Of a stretch of 51,428 nt of DNA, positions 30,801-42,400 are shown in pieces. This DNA comes from an uncultured Colwellia sp. Its GTDB lineage: Bacteria; Pseudomonadota; Gammaproteobacteria; Enterobacterales; Alteromonadaceae. A program made the translations under genes and the position numbers. Under the pieces are notes generated by a model. The model saw only the letters and a program-made list of their open reading frames with translations. It did not search any database and was not told the origin of the DNA. The first letter of the stretch is position 1; each line of letters starts with the position of its first letter. The stretch spans positions 1 through 51,428 of the forward strand of contig CAJXUT010000001.1 in the NCBI GenBank assembly GCA_913061365.1, given 5' to 3'.

Positions 30801-33800
30801 TAAATTTCTTTACTCGCCTGATGTTTAACATCGACATTATGTTTTGTAGTCGCTTGTGAGATACTTTTCACTTTTGCTCCAGTAACGATAGTTGATCGTG
30901 CTTTGGCTTGAGTTGTGCTCATACTTTCTGTGTTAGCTTGTTCTTGAGCTTTTATTTGGGCTTGAGCAGTTAACTGGCTAACAGCCTTAGGTGTTAAGTT
31001 ACTCAAGTTGATACCTTGTTTAACGTTTGCTAGTACTTTGCCGGTAAATGACTGTTTAACACTCGCCATTTCCGCACATTTACTCTGATTAATAATGGCA
31101 TCATAAATTGAATTGCCACCCAAGCTAATGGTTTTAATTAATTTAGGGCGTTGCTTACCTGTGGGTGCAGGTGCACTTTGGTGAGATTGTTTGCTCGATG
31201 ATAAAATCAAATGAGCACAACTTTCATCTTTGCCTAAGCCACTAATTGCAATAGCTGATTTATGCGTAGTACGCTTATCTAAAACCAGTGCCGTTTTAAC
31301 AATGCTGGCAATACCCGAAGCATTAAAAGTATGACCAATATTACTTTTAACCGAGCTAATTACTTTGCCTGAATACAGTTTAGGTAACACTTGATTTTCA
31401 GCTGAATTTTCACGGCCAAAGCCACTAGCATGCGCTTCTACTTCACTTATATCTGCTGCATTAATGCCGGCAAGTGCTAACGCTTTATTAGCAGCGGTGG
31501 TAATAGCTTTATCATCCGTACCATTAGCAAAGCTTAAGCTATCAATATTGGCATAAATCTGTTGCTCAGTAACTTTCGATGCAGGCTTAACCACAAATGC
31601 GGCCGCGCCTTCACCGACAAGCCATTGGCCTTGTTCAAGCACATTACTTGTCGCTTTTGCTTCAACAGAAACGTTACCGTAATGTTGTCTCAGGGTGATA
31701 TTTTCTACTGAGCCAGCTAAATCAACCGAGGCAATAACAACGGCATCAATATCAGATGTTTGGAATAGGTTTTCAGCCAATTCCACACAACGATAAACAG
31801 AGTTTTCTTCTGCTGATAAGGTAATGGCTGGACCTGAGAAATCCCATAAGGCTGAGATACGTGACGCCATGATATTACCAATAAAACTGGTATATTGGTT
31901 AAGCTGCGCAGCAAAAGCAACGCCATCTTTGGCAATGTTAGTTAAGGTTTCACGTTGCTCGTCAGTTAAGGTAACACCTTGCTGTAATAAGCTTTCTTCA
32001 ATTTGTGTACTTAAATTAACGCGACCACGATACTGATGAAGTTCAAGCTCGATGCCCATTGCCACTAATACGGCAACATTGCTGCCTTCTTTAAGGCCAG
32101 CATCTTTAGCGGCATTATCAGCAACTTTCATCATCATCAGTTGTTGAGGAATTAAACAGTCTTGCTCATTTGGCGGTACTTTAAAGCGTAAGAAATCAAT
32201 ATCAAATTCTTCAACATAACCACCTTTGGGTGCTTTAGTTAACGATAAGGCATTCATTACTTGGCTATTTTGCTCAATACCTTTCCAACGCTTACTTGGC
32301 AATTCTCTAAAGGTATTGCCGTTTGTTTCTATCAACGTTTTAAAGCTAGCTAAATCTTTAGCCCCGCCAAAGTGTGCATCCATACCAATAATGGCTAACG
32401 GCTCACGATCTTTGGCTTTTGTTGTTATAGGCTCTAGGTTTTGACTCGGCTGCTGTAAAACCAAATGAGCATTGGAACCACCAAAACCAAAAACACTCAC
32501 ACCCGCAGTGCGTGGTTTAGTGCTGTTTTCTTGCGGCCAATCGATGGTATCTGTCGGCATTTGTGCGCCAGATAAATAACCATTTTTAGAGCTAAGTGGT
32601 TCGTTTAAATTAATGGTTGCAGGTATTTTAGCTTCATTCAAAGCCCAAATTGCTTTGGTCATGCCCGGCATACCTGCTGCGGTAAGTAAGTGACCTAAGT
32701 TAGATTTAACTGAGCCAAGTAGTGGCTTGTTGCCATTTTCTCTTGGAAAGCGGCTGAAGAAGGTATCCATTGAACCTAGCTCAACGTTATCCCCTTTAGG
32801 CGTACCTGTTGCGTGACATTCAATGTAGTCAACATCACGAGGATCAACATCAGCATCATCATAAGCACGTTCATAAACAAGCACTTGCCCTTTAGTATTT
32901 GGGCTTAGAACAAACTCACCTTTACCATCATTAGATAACGCGCCACCTTTAATAATAGCGTGAATTTTATCGCCATCACGTACCGCATCACTATGGCGTT
33001 TAAGTACCATCATGCCAGCGCCTTCGCCAGCAAATAAACCTTGCGAGTTTTTGTCAAACGGGGCGTGAATATTATTCGCAGGATAAGCTTGGAAAATTGA
33101 AAAGCCCATATTAACAAACATAGGATCAGAGCCAGAAACTGCGCCCGCTAACATCATGTCAGCTTTACCTGTGTGTAAGTAATCACAGGCCAACTTCACT
33201 GAATAACAACTAGATGCACAAGCTGCATCAAGAGCAAAATGTGTTCCACCTAGCCCTGCTGCTTTAGCAAGTAACGCTGCAGGGTAACCAGCCACTAAAG
33301 CATTATCTGCATGAATATCTTTTTGCGCGATATCAGTTTCAGAAAAATGGCTTAATTGAAAGTCGTTATTCAAAGCCTGTTTTAAAGCGCCATCAACTAC
33401 TTGGTGATAAAGGGGCATAAATAAATGATTTGATGATTTTGTCGGAAACGATAAGTTACCTAAAATAACGCCACAATCTTCAAGTTTATCACTGCCCCAA
33501 TAACCTGCATCGGTTAAGGCTTGCTGGGTTACATATAGTGCCCACTGATTTAAATCATCTAACTGGTTTAAGTAATCCGTTGTTAAGCCATTTTGATTAT
33601 TAGCCTGCCCCTGTTGATTATTAGCAACAAAAGCACTGGCGTCAAAATTAAAGTCTCGAATATAACCGCCGTGTACACAATAAAACTTATCGGTATCACC
33701 CTTTTTACCTGTATATTTGTCAGGATCAACACCCATTTGTTCACTGGTTGCTTTGCTTCTGCAATCTTGTTTTTTAAGTAATTGTTGCCAAAATTCTTCT

Positions 33801-33856
33801 GGCGCAGAAGATCCTGGGAATAAATTAGCAATACCTACTACAGCAATATTTTCCAT
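27854..33856 (-). CDS. pfaC: PfaC: PUFA synthase KS-CLF-DH-DH subunit
   Basis: KS motif DAACASSCYSVKLA, second KS-like/CLF region, two FabA-like DH regions (HWYFPCHFKGDQVMAGSLMSEG; DWFFRYHFHQDPVMPGSLGVEA). Start placed at MENIAVVGIANLFPG (33856) rather than the tracked 33928, which extends into pfaB. Confidence 0.97.
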   Translation of the reverse strand: MENIAVVGIANLFPGSSAPEEFWQQLLKKQDCRSKATSEQMGVDPDKYTGKKGDTDKFYCVHGGYIRDFNFDASAFVANNQQGQANNQNGLTTDYLNQLDDLNQWALYVTQQALTDAGYWGSDKLEDCGVILGNLSFPTKSSNHLFMPLYHQVVDGALKQALNNDFQLSHFSETDIAQKDIHADNALVAGYPAALLAKAAGLGGTHFALDAACASSCYSVKLACDYLHTGKADMMLAGAVSGSDPMFVNMGFSIFQAYPANNIHAPFDKNSQGLFAGEGAGMMVLKRHSDAVRDGDKIHAIIKGGALSNDGKGEFVLSPNTKGQVLVYERAYDDADVDPRDVDYIECHATGTPKGDNVELGSMDTFFSRFPRENGNKPLLGSVKSNLGHLLTAAGMPGMTKAIWALNEAKIPATINLNEPLSSKNGYLSGAQMPTDTIDWPQENSTKPRTAGVSVFGFGGSNAHLVLQQPSQNLEPITTKAKDREPLAIIGMDAHFGGAKDLASFKTLIETNGNTFRELPSKRWKGIEQNSQVMNALSLTKAPKGGYVEEFDIDFLRFKVPPNEQDCLIPQQLMMMKVADNAAKDAGLKEGSNVAVLVAMGIELELHQYRGRVNLSTQIEESLLQQGVTLTDEQRETLTNIAKDGVAFAAQLNQYTSFIGNIMASRISALWDFSGPAITLSAEENSVYRCVELAENLFQTSDIDAVVIASVDLAGSVENITLRQHYGNVSVEAKATSNVLEQGQWLVGEGAAAFVVKPASKVTEQQIYANIDSLSFANGTDDKAITTAANKALALAGINAADISEVEAHASGFGRENSAENQVLPKLYSGKVISSVKSNIGHTFNASGIASIVKTALVLDKRTTHKSAIAISGLGKDESCAHLILSSSKQSHQSAPAPTGKQRPKLIKTISLGGNSIYDAIINQSKCAEMASVKQSFTGKVLANVKQGINLSNLTPKAVSQLTAQAQIKAQEQANTESMSTTQAKARSTIVTGAKVKSISQATTKHNVDVKHQASKEIYQESATHQAFLTTRQMAGQQISKLIEMQANVSANTGFKIPAYRAEATPAITQTPELSVVTENTHTDDLVAVNEHWANESGFQIKGPDGYHYPPLQLEERFNQPKEIIWDTADLVEFAEGDIAKVFGDEFKIIDSYSRRVRLPTTDYLLVSRVTELEATVNEYKKSYMCTEYDIPVDAPFLIDGQIPWSVSVESGQCDLLLISYIGIDFQAKGERVYRLLDCELTFLEEMAFGGETLRYEIHIDSYARNGEQLLFFFHYDCYVGDKKVLIMRNGCAGFFTDEELADGKGVILNDKDKAELANAVKTDFTPLITNIDAAKQAKQHFDYNDMMKLVDGDVAGCFGEEYNQQGRNPSLKFSSKKFLMIERITKIDAKGGHWGLGLLEGQKDLDPQHWYFPCHFKGDQVMAGSLMSEGCGQMAMFLMLKLGMHANVNNARFQPMPGESQTVRCRGQVIPQHNTLTYRMEVTEMGMKPYPFLKANIEIILDGKAVVDFKNLCVMITEQDENSPYPVSLPDNVQLMTQSIASNETASESTTNITTNSVELDERGVEPFKHIERPLMKVMSDLNAPKEKGVTPIQHFEAPMVAGQNRVPNQAPFTPWHMFEFATGDISKCFGPDFDVYKGRIPPRTPCGDLQVVTQVVEVQGTRLDLKKTSSCIAEYFVPSDAWYFTKNSVENWMPYSLIMEIALQPNGFISGYMGTTLKYPEKDLFFRNLDGSGDLIKQVDLRNKTIVNKSVLLSTTMAGGMIVQSFTFELYVKDENCAAQSLEKHDLFYKGTAVFGYFGGDALTNQLGIDNGRTTYPWFEDNNTPKSDIEVIDLSNNDLALYQAPNNKPHYKLAGGQMNFIDTVSIVEGGGKAGVAYVHGERTIDATDWFFRYHFHQDPVMPGSLGVEAIIELMQTYALKNDLGKDFTNPRFIAPTTLVKWKYRGQITPLNKQMSLDVHITDIIRTDGEVRLVGDANLSKDGLRIYEVKDIVLSLIEA

Positions 33857-33872
33857 ACTTTCCTCGAAAGTT

Positions 33873-36425
33873 TTATAATTCTTTTTTAGCGACAATAATT
33901 GAGCCAGTAAACAAGGTTTGAAGATCAAGCTTCACACCGTGGCTAGTTAGTTTTGCAATCGCTCTTAAATATGTTAATTCGTCACTTGTGCCTTTGGCAT
34001 TTACCGGTACGGCAACTCGTGCTTTATTTGCATTATCACTCGCTGAATTAGCTGATGATTTTTCAGCATAATCTAATGTTTTATCTACCCAACTACATAG
34101 CGAGCGCCCAGGTCCCATTTCAATAAATACTCGTGCACCTTTGTCATGCAAGGTATTGATCAAACGTGGAAAATCTACGCGATCACAAAGACATTTAGCC
34201 ACACTGTGAGCAATAGCTTTACTCAGTTGAGGGATAGGTAAATAACAAGAACTTGAATACATTTTTGTTGTTAAACGTGGTGTTACATCCATGGTGTATA
34301 GCTTAACCATGTCATCATGTTCTTTATTTGCAGGTGCGCTGTGGATAGCATTAGCCATATTTAATGGCATAGCACGAACACCTATTTTTTTAATCACACG
34401 TAAACAATCTTCTGGATAACCTGCCACTAATAAACTATCTGGCGTATTCACTATGGTGCAATAAACACGTTCTTCACCCTCGCTTGCTTTGATGAAGTCA
34501 TCAAGGGTTGCTTTAATGGTGTAAGTTTCCCAAATCAATTCATCTTGGGTACTTTCATCCAAGCCCCAATGTTCGCGCAAAGTTAATAACTCACCGCAAA
34601 GGCGATGATTGAAAGTGTCTGAATTAGCTAAACGAGCGCTCATTAAACCGGGCTGTTGCCAAGCACCAAGCGCTGCATACATGCTAACTTCACCCATAGA
34701 GTAACCGGTGGCGTAGTCAGCTTTAACATTAAACACATTTTCAAACACTTTGGTAAATACACAGGCAAAACCAACACCCGCTTCTGCGATATCAGCTAAG
34801 CTGCCTCTAAGATTTAAATCAAGTTGTTTAAGTTCTTTAAAATCAGGACGAACAATGGTACGTGGGTTTAATAGTTTATCTTTTAAACTCGCGCCAATAT
34901 CATCCGCTAGATCAGCAACGTCTTGGTGTATTTCCGGAAATAAATGGAATAAATCACGACCTAAACCAACATAAGTTGCACCAATACCTGGATATAAGAA
35001 GGTCACATTACCGGCTTTTTCATCCGTGTTCACTGGCGTAGCGCTAAAATAGCTACCTTTAGGTGTACGCCATTCATTATTAGCATTTTCAGAAGAGAGT
35101 GCGCTAACAATGCCCACTTTGGCTAATTGAATTTCTTTAATTAATTCTGCTTTTGATTCACATAACAAGGCAATAGTATAGCTATCACTTTCTGCTTTCG
35201 ACTGGTAACTGTGGTAGCACTCTAATGCCAGCTGTTTTATTTCACTCTCGTTTGCTTCAAGTTGAGTTTCAACAGTATCTAACTTTGCTAGTAAAGTGCT
35301 TTGATCACTACCACTAATAAGTACTAACTGCAGATCACTACAGGCAATAAAACCATTACGACGAATATCATCCGCTGGATGCTTTTCAGATGAATGAGTC
35401 ATTTTATTTTCAGCTAACACCACATGACAGTAATCGGTTTTCTCAGCAGTATTTGTTGTTAAACAACTATAAGCTGCAAGGTGAGCACTACCATCAACAT
35501 GAGGGTACCAAGGGCGAGATTCTGTAGGAAAATAAAAAACTGAGTTTTGCCATTGTGCTAACTCACTTGCTTGTGGCTGCTGCCAATCACTAATAGCGGG
35601 AATATAGCGTTGCTGCAATGCGATAACAGTGCGTAGTAAACCTAATACTTGCGAAAATCCTTTACCTTCACCCGTAACACTACGCGCACAAGTTATTGCA
35701 GCAGATAGCTTATCATCATGCTCATAGCTTGATATTAATGCGCTAGATTCTTGCACAGCAAAGTTTTTATCACTTAAACCTGAGACTTCAACTAAACCAA
35801 TATCACACGATTTAACATTAGCCTTTTGCAAAGCTGACTGCGTCGTTGTATGAATATCATCCCCAACAGCAAAACTTTTAACCCATGAATAAACATAACT
35901 GTTATTTACTTGAGCAAAACTAGAAGATGAAAACAATAAAGCGGCAATGCCATAACAATGCTGATACGCCGTAAAACTTTCATCAAAGCTTATAGTCGCT
36001 TGCGTTGCTTGTACTAGCTGCTCACTTTCTGAGGCTAATTGCTCAGCTAAGTTAACGCCAACTAGTGCCACTAAATGATTATCAGCAAGTAATAAGTCTA
36101 CTTGCTGCAATGCTTGGGCTAGCGAATTAACTACCAATACATTTTCAAGCAAGTTTGTATTGTCTTGATCAACCAATACTAGCTTAATATCAGCACTGCT
36201 AACTTGGTTAGCCAATGCCATACGAGCTACGGCTTGTTGAATATCACTAGTCGCAATGCCAGAAATACTATTGATTTGTTCATGCGATTCTGAGGTGCTT
36301 TGACCTTGTTCTTTACCTAAATAAAGTGCGCGCTCAACACGATCGATATCTTGCTGAACACTATTCTGGTTAATAAACTGAGCATCAAGTCCGATAATGG
36401 CACTGTTGTAATTACTCATTGTCAT
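33873..36425 (-). CDS. pfaB: PfaB: PUFA synthase acyltransferase-containing subunit
   Basis: YPGIGATYVGLGRDLFHLFPEIHQDV, GYSMGEVSMYAALGAWQQPG, position between pfaA and pfaC; start codon overlaps pfaA stop (taATG). Confidence 0.96.
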   Translation of the reverse strand: MTMSNYNSAIIGLDAQFINQNSVQQDIDRVERALYLGKEQGQSTSESHEQINSISGIATSDIQQAVARMALANQVSSADIKLVLVDQDNTNLLENVLVVNSLAQALQQVDLLLADNHLVALVGVNLAEQLASESEQLVQATQATISFDESFTAYQHCYGIAALLFSSSSFAQVNNSYVYSWVKSFAVGDDIHTTTQSALQKANVKSCDIGLVEVSGLSDKNFAVQESSALISSYEHDDKLSAAITCARSVTGEGKGFSQVLGLLRTVIALQQRYIPAISDWQQPQASELAQWQNSVFYFPTESRPWYPHVDGSAHLAAYSCLTTNTAEKTDYCHVVLAENKMTHSSEKHPADDIRRNGFIACSDLQLVLISGSDQSTLLAKLDTVETQLEANESEIKQLALECYHSYQSKAESDSYTIALLCESKAELIKEIQLAKVGIVSALSSENANNEWRTPKGSYFSATPVNTDEKAGNVTFLYPGIGATYVGLGRDLFHLFPEIHQDVADLADDIGASLKDKLLNPRTIVRPDFKELKQLDLNLRGSLADIAEAGVGFACVFTKVFENVFNVKADYATGYSMGEVSMYAALGAWQQPGLMSARLANSDTFNHRLCGELLTLREHWGLDESTQDELIWETYTIKATLDDFIKASEGEERVYCTIVNTPDSLLVAGYPEDCLRVIKKIGVRAMPLNMANAIHSAPANKEHDDMVKLYTMDVTPRLTTKMYSSSCYLPIPQLSKAIAHSVAKCLCDRVDFPRLINTLHDKGARVFIEMGPGRSLCSWVDKTLDYAEKSSANSASDNANKARVAVPVNAKGTSDELTYLRAIAKLTSHGVKLDLQTLFTGSIIVAKKEL

Positions 36426-39400
36426 TATACTTCTTTCTCAGTAAGAGCCGTCTCACTAAGTGTTTTTGGCAAAAATAAATCATTTAAATTAGCACTGGCG
36501 GTCACTTTGGCTGACTTTATCTCACTCAATACTTGATTACCTTCGCTGATTAGCTGTATATCTGCTGTTAATGCGCCTCGTTGCTTACCTTTACCCGAGC
36601 TTTTAACAACCGTTAATTGCAGGTAAAAACATTCATTAAGTGTCACTTCACGGTATACAGTCCAGCTTTGCGTACTTGACGGTAAGCTACCTAAGCCTAA
36701 CTCTTTTTTCGCCCAAACTAACATCGCTTGGTACGCTAAATCATTAGCAAAAATGTTACTTTGCTCACCAGTGCTACTTAACGGGAAATCACCTTGTTTG
36801 TCATTGGCTACGCTAGGTACTTGGCAGCGTAATAATAAACCTTGCTCATTACATTCAAGTACTTCATTAATACCTTGCAAACTAGGCCCGTGAAATAAGG
36901 TACCATTGCTGTAAAGTGCTTGTGCATTTTTGGCTGTTGTTGGTATCGTTAAATTAATCTCAGGGCTAACAGTACGCTTACTAGTTAACACTAATTGAGC
37001 ACCATAATGGAAAACGATTTTTCCTTGCGCATTAAAACTTGAAATTTTTGTATCAACCGTCAAGCTTGCACCGTCATCAACAACCTGAGCATTCATATCA
37101 ATTTGATATTCACTTGCTTCACTACCATCAAAGATGACACCTTTGAACAGCTTGTAATTCTCTAAGCCTTGATAGTGATAATCTAGATAAGCTTGCTCAC
37201 TGGCATCACGCATCCACGCGATTGCACATACTGTTGGGAAGACTTTATCTTCGCCAATAATATGGTCAGCTAAAAAAGTATTGTTAGTCGCTAAAAGTAT
37301 TTTATTAACACTGACGTTTAAGCGACTAACTTGTGGCTTTTTTGCAGCTGTACCCGCTTGATCTTTCGACAAATCATTACCTACTAAGATTTGTGCGCAA
37401 CGGTTATTATTTGCCCCTAACTCACTCACTAATAATTTAGCGCCGGCATCAAGTGGAATAATATAAACACCGCGATCATTAAACATACGTTTCAGCTCTG
37501 GTGTTACCATGCCACCATCCCAAGGTCCCCAGTTAAAACTAAGTACTTGCGCATTAGGGTTTAACGCTTTAAAGCGATAAGCCGTTTTATTTAAAATGTC
37601 GTTGGCGATAGAGTAATCTGATTGCCCTGGATTTCCGTGGAAACCTGCCGCTGACGAAAACAACACTAAGTGTTTAACTTTTTCCGCCGTTGTTGCCGCT
37701 AATAAAGAAAGTAAACCATCAATTTTGGTTGTATAAACTGAATTAAATTCCGCCAGTGTTTTTTGCTCTATAAACTTATCAGCTAAAACACCTGCACCGT
37801 GAATAATACCAGTAACTTCTCCAAGCTCTTTGGTGATTGGCGCTACTGCTGCTGAAACACTGCTACTGTTAGTTACATCAGCTGCCACATAGTGTGCTTG
37901 GCCGCCAGCGGCTTTAATTGCATTTAATGTTTGTGCAATTTCACGATTTGCTAAAACAGGACGAACAAATTGCGTTACTTTAACTGGCGTAGGTTTGTCA
38001 CCTGCAGCAATCAAGGCTTGCATCGCCGCTTTTTTCAAAGCAACTTCGTCAGTAATACCTTGCGCCCAACTTGGTTCGTTATCATCAAACGATGAACGAC
38101 CTAATAAGATAAATTTAGCTTGATACTGTTTGGCTATTTCTATCACACAATGAGCTGTTACACCTTTGGCGCCACCACTCACTAAAAATACTGAATCACT
38201 GGTAATGCTTTCCCCAGCTGTTAATTGATAACTATCAGTAGCCACACCGGTTAAGGTTAATCGCGTACCAATGTTATTACTTAGGTTATCTGTGTCATAA
38301 GCTACTTCAACAAAGCTAGTATCAATATCCAATAATTCGTCACTGATCATTGTTGCTGCTTTATCTGCCGCTAATTTAGCAGACAAATCAACTACTCGAC
38401 AGAATACGCTATCTTCACCTGCATTCCATTCGTGGTTAATGGTTTTAACTAAGCCTGCTAAACCTGCTTGTACTAAATCAGCATTAACATCTGCTTTAAC
38501 TTGTGCAGCACTGTCATCACCATTGGCGAAACCTAACGCGCCACCTTGACGTGTAACAACCATAAATGAAGCACGTACTTTGGTTGCTGCTTTTACTTTA
38601 GATAGTTTCGCTAATATAAACGCTAGCATTAAGCCTTGTTTTGCCGCTTCTGGGTAAGCAATAGCATCAACTGGATTACCAGATTGTAAGTATATCACCG
38701 CATCAAGTTGTTCATTTTTCTCGATGATATCGCTAACTTGCGCTTCATCAAGCGTTTTATCACTGTTACCAATTTCAATCACGTTAACTGATTTAGCAAA
38801 AGCTTTTTTCGAGTTAACTGTTATCCAGTTAGGCTTTAACGCGGTAACGTTCCAACCGGCTTTTACTAGTTTGCCACTTAATGCAACGGCTGCGCCTGTG
38901 CCATCGTCAACGATTAAAGCATTAGCACCTGTTACATCTTGAGCTATTTTATTAATTGAAGATAAAGCCGTTAATTCTACAGTAGCACTAGGTGCTCCTT
39001 GAAAGTCAGCCGTAACTTCAGTTGTTTTGTCTGCTGTTGGCACACTTGCTTTTGCACCTGGTGGTGTTGGTTCCGTCGGAGAAACTTTAGATTGCATATA
39101 ACTTACAATCTCGCCTAAGGTACGTAGCTCTGCTAAATCTTCAGGATTAAGCTCTGGTAAATCAGGAATCGTTTCCTGAACAGCCCCTAAAATCTCAACA
39201 CGTTTAATCGAATCAATACCCAAGTCTGCTTCCATATCCATGGCAAGCTCTAACATTTCTACTGGGTAACCTGTTTTCTCAGCAACCACTTCCATCATCA
39301 CTTTTTGGATGTAATCAGTGTCAATCGCCGGTGCCGCGCTTACTTCGTTACTCGTAACTATTAACTGCTCCGCAGGAGATACTTTAGACTGCATATAGCT

Positions 39401-42400
39401 AACAATTTCACCTAAGGTACGTAATTCAGCTAAATCTTCTGGGTTAAGCTCAGGTAAATCAGGAATCGTTTCTTGAACTGCCCCTAGAATTTCAACGCGT
39501 TTGATTGAGTCAATACCTAAATCTGCTTCCATGTCCATTTCAAGCTCTAACATATCAACAGGGTAACCAGTTTTCTCAGCAACCACGTCCATCATTACTT
39601 TTTGAATGTAATCAGTATCAATGGCAGGTGCAGCGCTTACAGCTGCTACGGGTGCGCTTTCTACAACAGGAGCAGATACTTTAGACTGCATGTAGCTAAC
39701 GATTTCACCTAAGGTACGTAATTCAGCTAAATCTTCTGGATTAAGCTCTGGTAAGTCTGGAATGGTTTCTTGAACCGAACCTAAGATTTCAACACGTTTA
39801 ATAGAGTCGATACCTAAATCTGCTTCCATGTCCATTTCAAGCTCTAGCATATCAACGGGATAACCAGTTTTCTCAGCAACCACTTCCATCATTACTTTTT
39901 GGATGTAAGCTGTATCAATGGCAGGTGCTGCACTTGTGTCAGCAACTGGTGCACTTTCTACAACAGCAGCTGGTGCAGCAGAGACTTTAGATTGCATGTA
40001 GCTAACGATTTCACCTAAGGTACGTAGCTCAGCTAAATCTTCTGGATTAAGCTCTGGTAAGTCTGGAATGGTTTCTTGCACTGAACCTAAGATTTCAACA
40101 CGTTTAATAGAGTCGATACCTAAATCTGCTTCCATATCCATTTCAAGCTCTAACATTTCTGTTGGATAGCCTGTTTTCTCAGCAACAACTTCCATCATCA
40201 CTGTTTGGATTTTTGCTAAATCAACTGCTGCAGCTTGCGCAGGAACAGCAATAACTGTTTCAGCAACAGGTGCCATCGCTACCGCAGTAGCGACTGTTTG
40301 TACTGGCGCTACTGGAGTATTAGTAACTACAGGCGTTACCGGAGTCGCTTGAGTAACAGGTTTTGAAACTTGAGCTGCTGGTTTTACAGGAGCTGGAGTT
40401 GATGCTTTAGGTGCTGCAGGTGTAACAACTTTCTCTACATTTTTTGCTACAACGGGTGCATCACTAGTTGATAACATGGCTGCCATATTATCTGTTTGAT
40501 TATTTAGATATTGTTCATGAACACGTAAAGTCTCAGATTGGAAGTCATGGTACATGCCTAAAGTGCGATCTAAACTTTCAGGTAACTCATCACCTTCTTG
40601 TGCAGAAAGTACAGTATCAAAGGTTTTAGCGTAATCTTTTGGACCTTGCATATATTGTTCATGCACGTTTAATAGCTGTTGTTGATGATCAACAAACTGG
40701 CTAACACTACGTTCAATGCTGTTGGCTAAATCTTCAGCACCTGCTCCACCAGTCACTGCAGCTGGCACATTAACCTCGTTTGGTTGAGCAATACTGCCAT
40801 CAGCATTTAAATAAACAATTTTTTCAACTTCGACAATTTTCTCTACTATCTTCTCTACTTCTACAATTTTTTCTACTACTTGTGCCGCTGGTACCGCAAC
40901 AGGTACAGAGGTAGCTTGCTTAATAGTAACACCGTCATTTAGGGCATCTTCAAATGCTTTGGTTGTTTTAGCACTAACATAAGAAGCACCTGTTAATTTC
41001 ATTCCTAAAGGAGACATTTTAGTTGCCGCTAACGGACGTTTAACCGCGCAATAAGGATCAACATCATTGAGTGTTAAACCTAATACCGCCATTTGCACAG
41101 CCGCTTGACGCATTTGCATATCAGCAGACTTTTTAGGATTTGCATTAACTGCAATTGCCACAACATCGTCTTTGTCTTGTAAGATATTTTCAACTAGTTT
41201 AGTTAAAACATTCTTTGGTCCAAATTCAACAAATACACGACCACCATCAGCATAAATATTATCAATTTCTTCATTAAAGTGAACTGATTCTAATATGTGA
41301 TTTTTTAAGCTCTTTTTAATATCAGCTGCTTTATTTGAATGTGCTTTTGCTGTGCCATTAGAGTAAACAGGTACACTTGGCTTATTAAATTTAGCGTTAT
41401 CAATTGCTGCTGCAAAAGGTTTTTGAGCATGGCCAACCAATGGTGTATGAAATGCTGCTGAAACAGGTAATGGAACAACTTTATAGCCTTTCGCTTTAAG
41501 CTCATCCATCGCGATAGCAATTTGACTTGTTACACCGGCAACCACCACTTGGTTGTTTGAGTTGTAATTAGCAATAGAGATATCTTTGATGTCCTTGATA
41601 TCTTCGGCCACTTTTTCAGGTGAACCCACCACGGCAATCATGGTACCTGTATCAACACTTGTATCTTCTGGTGCTGCCATTGCTTGACCGCGACTACGAG
41701 CTAACATCATATAATCGCTGTCGTTTAATACCCCCGCAGCCCAAAGTGCTGTCAACTCACCAAAACTGTGACCCGCAGTAAAATCAGCCTTAAAGCCCGC
41801 ATTGGTGAAAGTTTTATATAGGCCAACACTTAAGGTACCAATAGCAGGCTGCGCATGTTGAGTTAATCGCAGTGCTTCTTCTTGTGCTTTGCGTTCATCA
41901 TTACTAAAAACAGGAATTGGGTAGGTTGTTGGCGTTAATTGTCCTAAACCAGCAGTAGTAAATTCACTATCCATATCTTGTGCAGCTTGCATTACACTTG
42001 GGAAGTTACAAGCAAGCTCTCGTCCCATGTTCACATATTGTGAGCCCTGACCAGAGAAAAGTGCAACCACTTTACCTTCAACGGTTAAGGCTGATTTACG
42101 ATAGTAAACGCCTGTTGGAATAGACCAGTCATCTTGACCTGCTTTTGCTTTAAATTGTTTAAGCGCCGCTTCAATCATGCTAATTGCTTGCTCAGCATTT
42201 TTAGCAACAAAACCACAACGAGCTAATTCAGCTGCTGGTGTTTGCAAGGCATTTTCAGTCACTAAGGCATTAAACACATACGGTTGTGCTTCGCTATTAA
42301 CACTCAATTTAGCTTGCCAATCAGTTAAGTTAGCAATTAAAGCGTTCTCGCTTTCAGCCGCAACTAAAATAGTTTGTGGTACTGCATTTAAACGGTACTG

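Noticed and set aside
33857-33928. Upstream 24-aa extension of PfaC (MIFKPCLLAQLLSLKKNYKTFEES)
   Set aside because: It overlaps the pfaB 3' end and is not KS-like; MENIAVVGIANLFPG at 33856 is the natural start.
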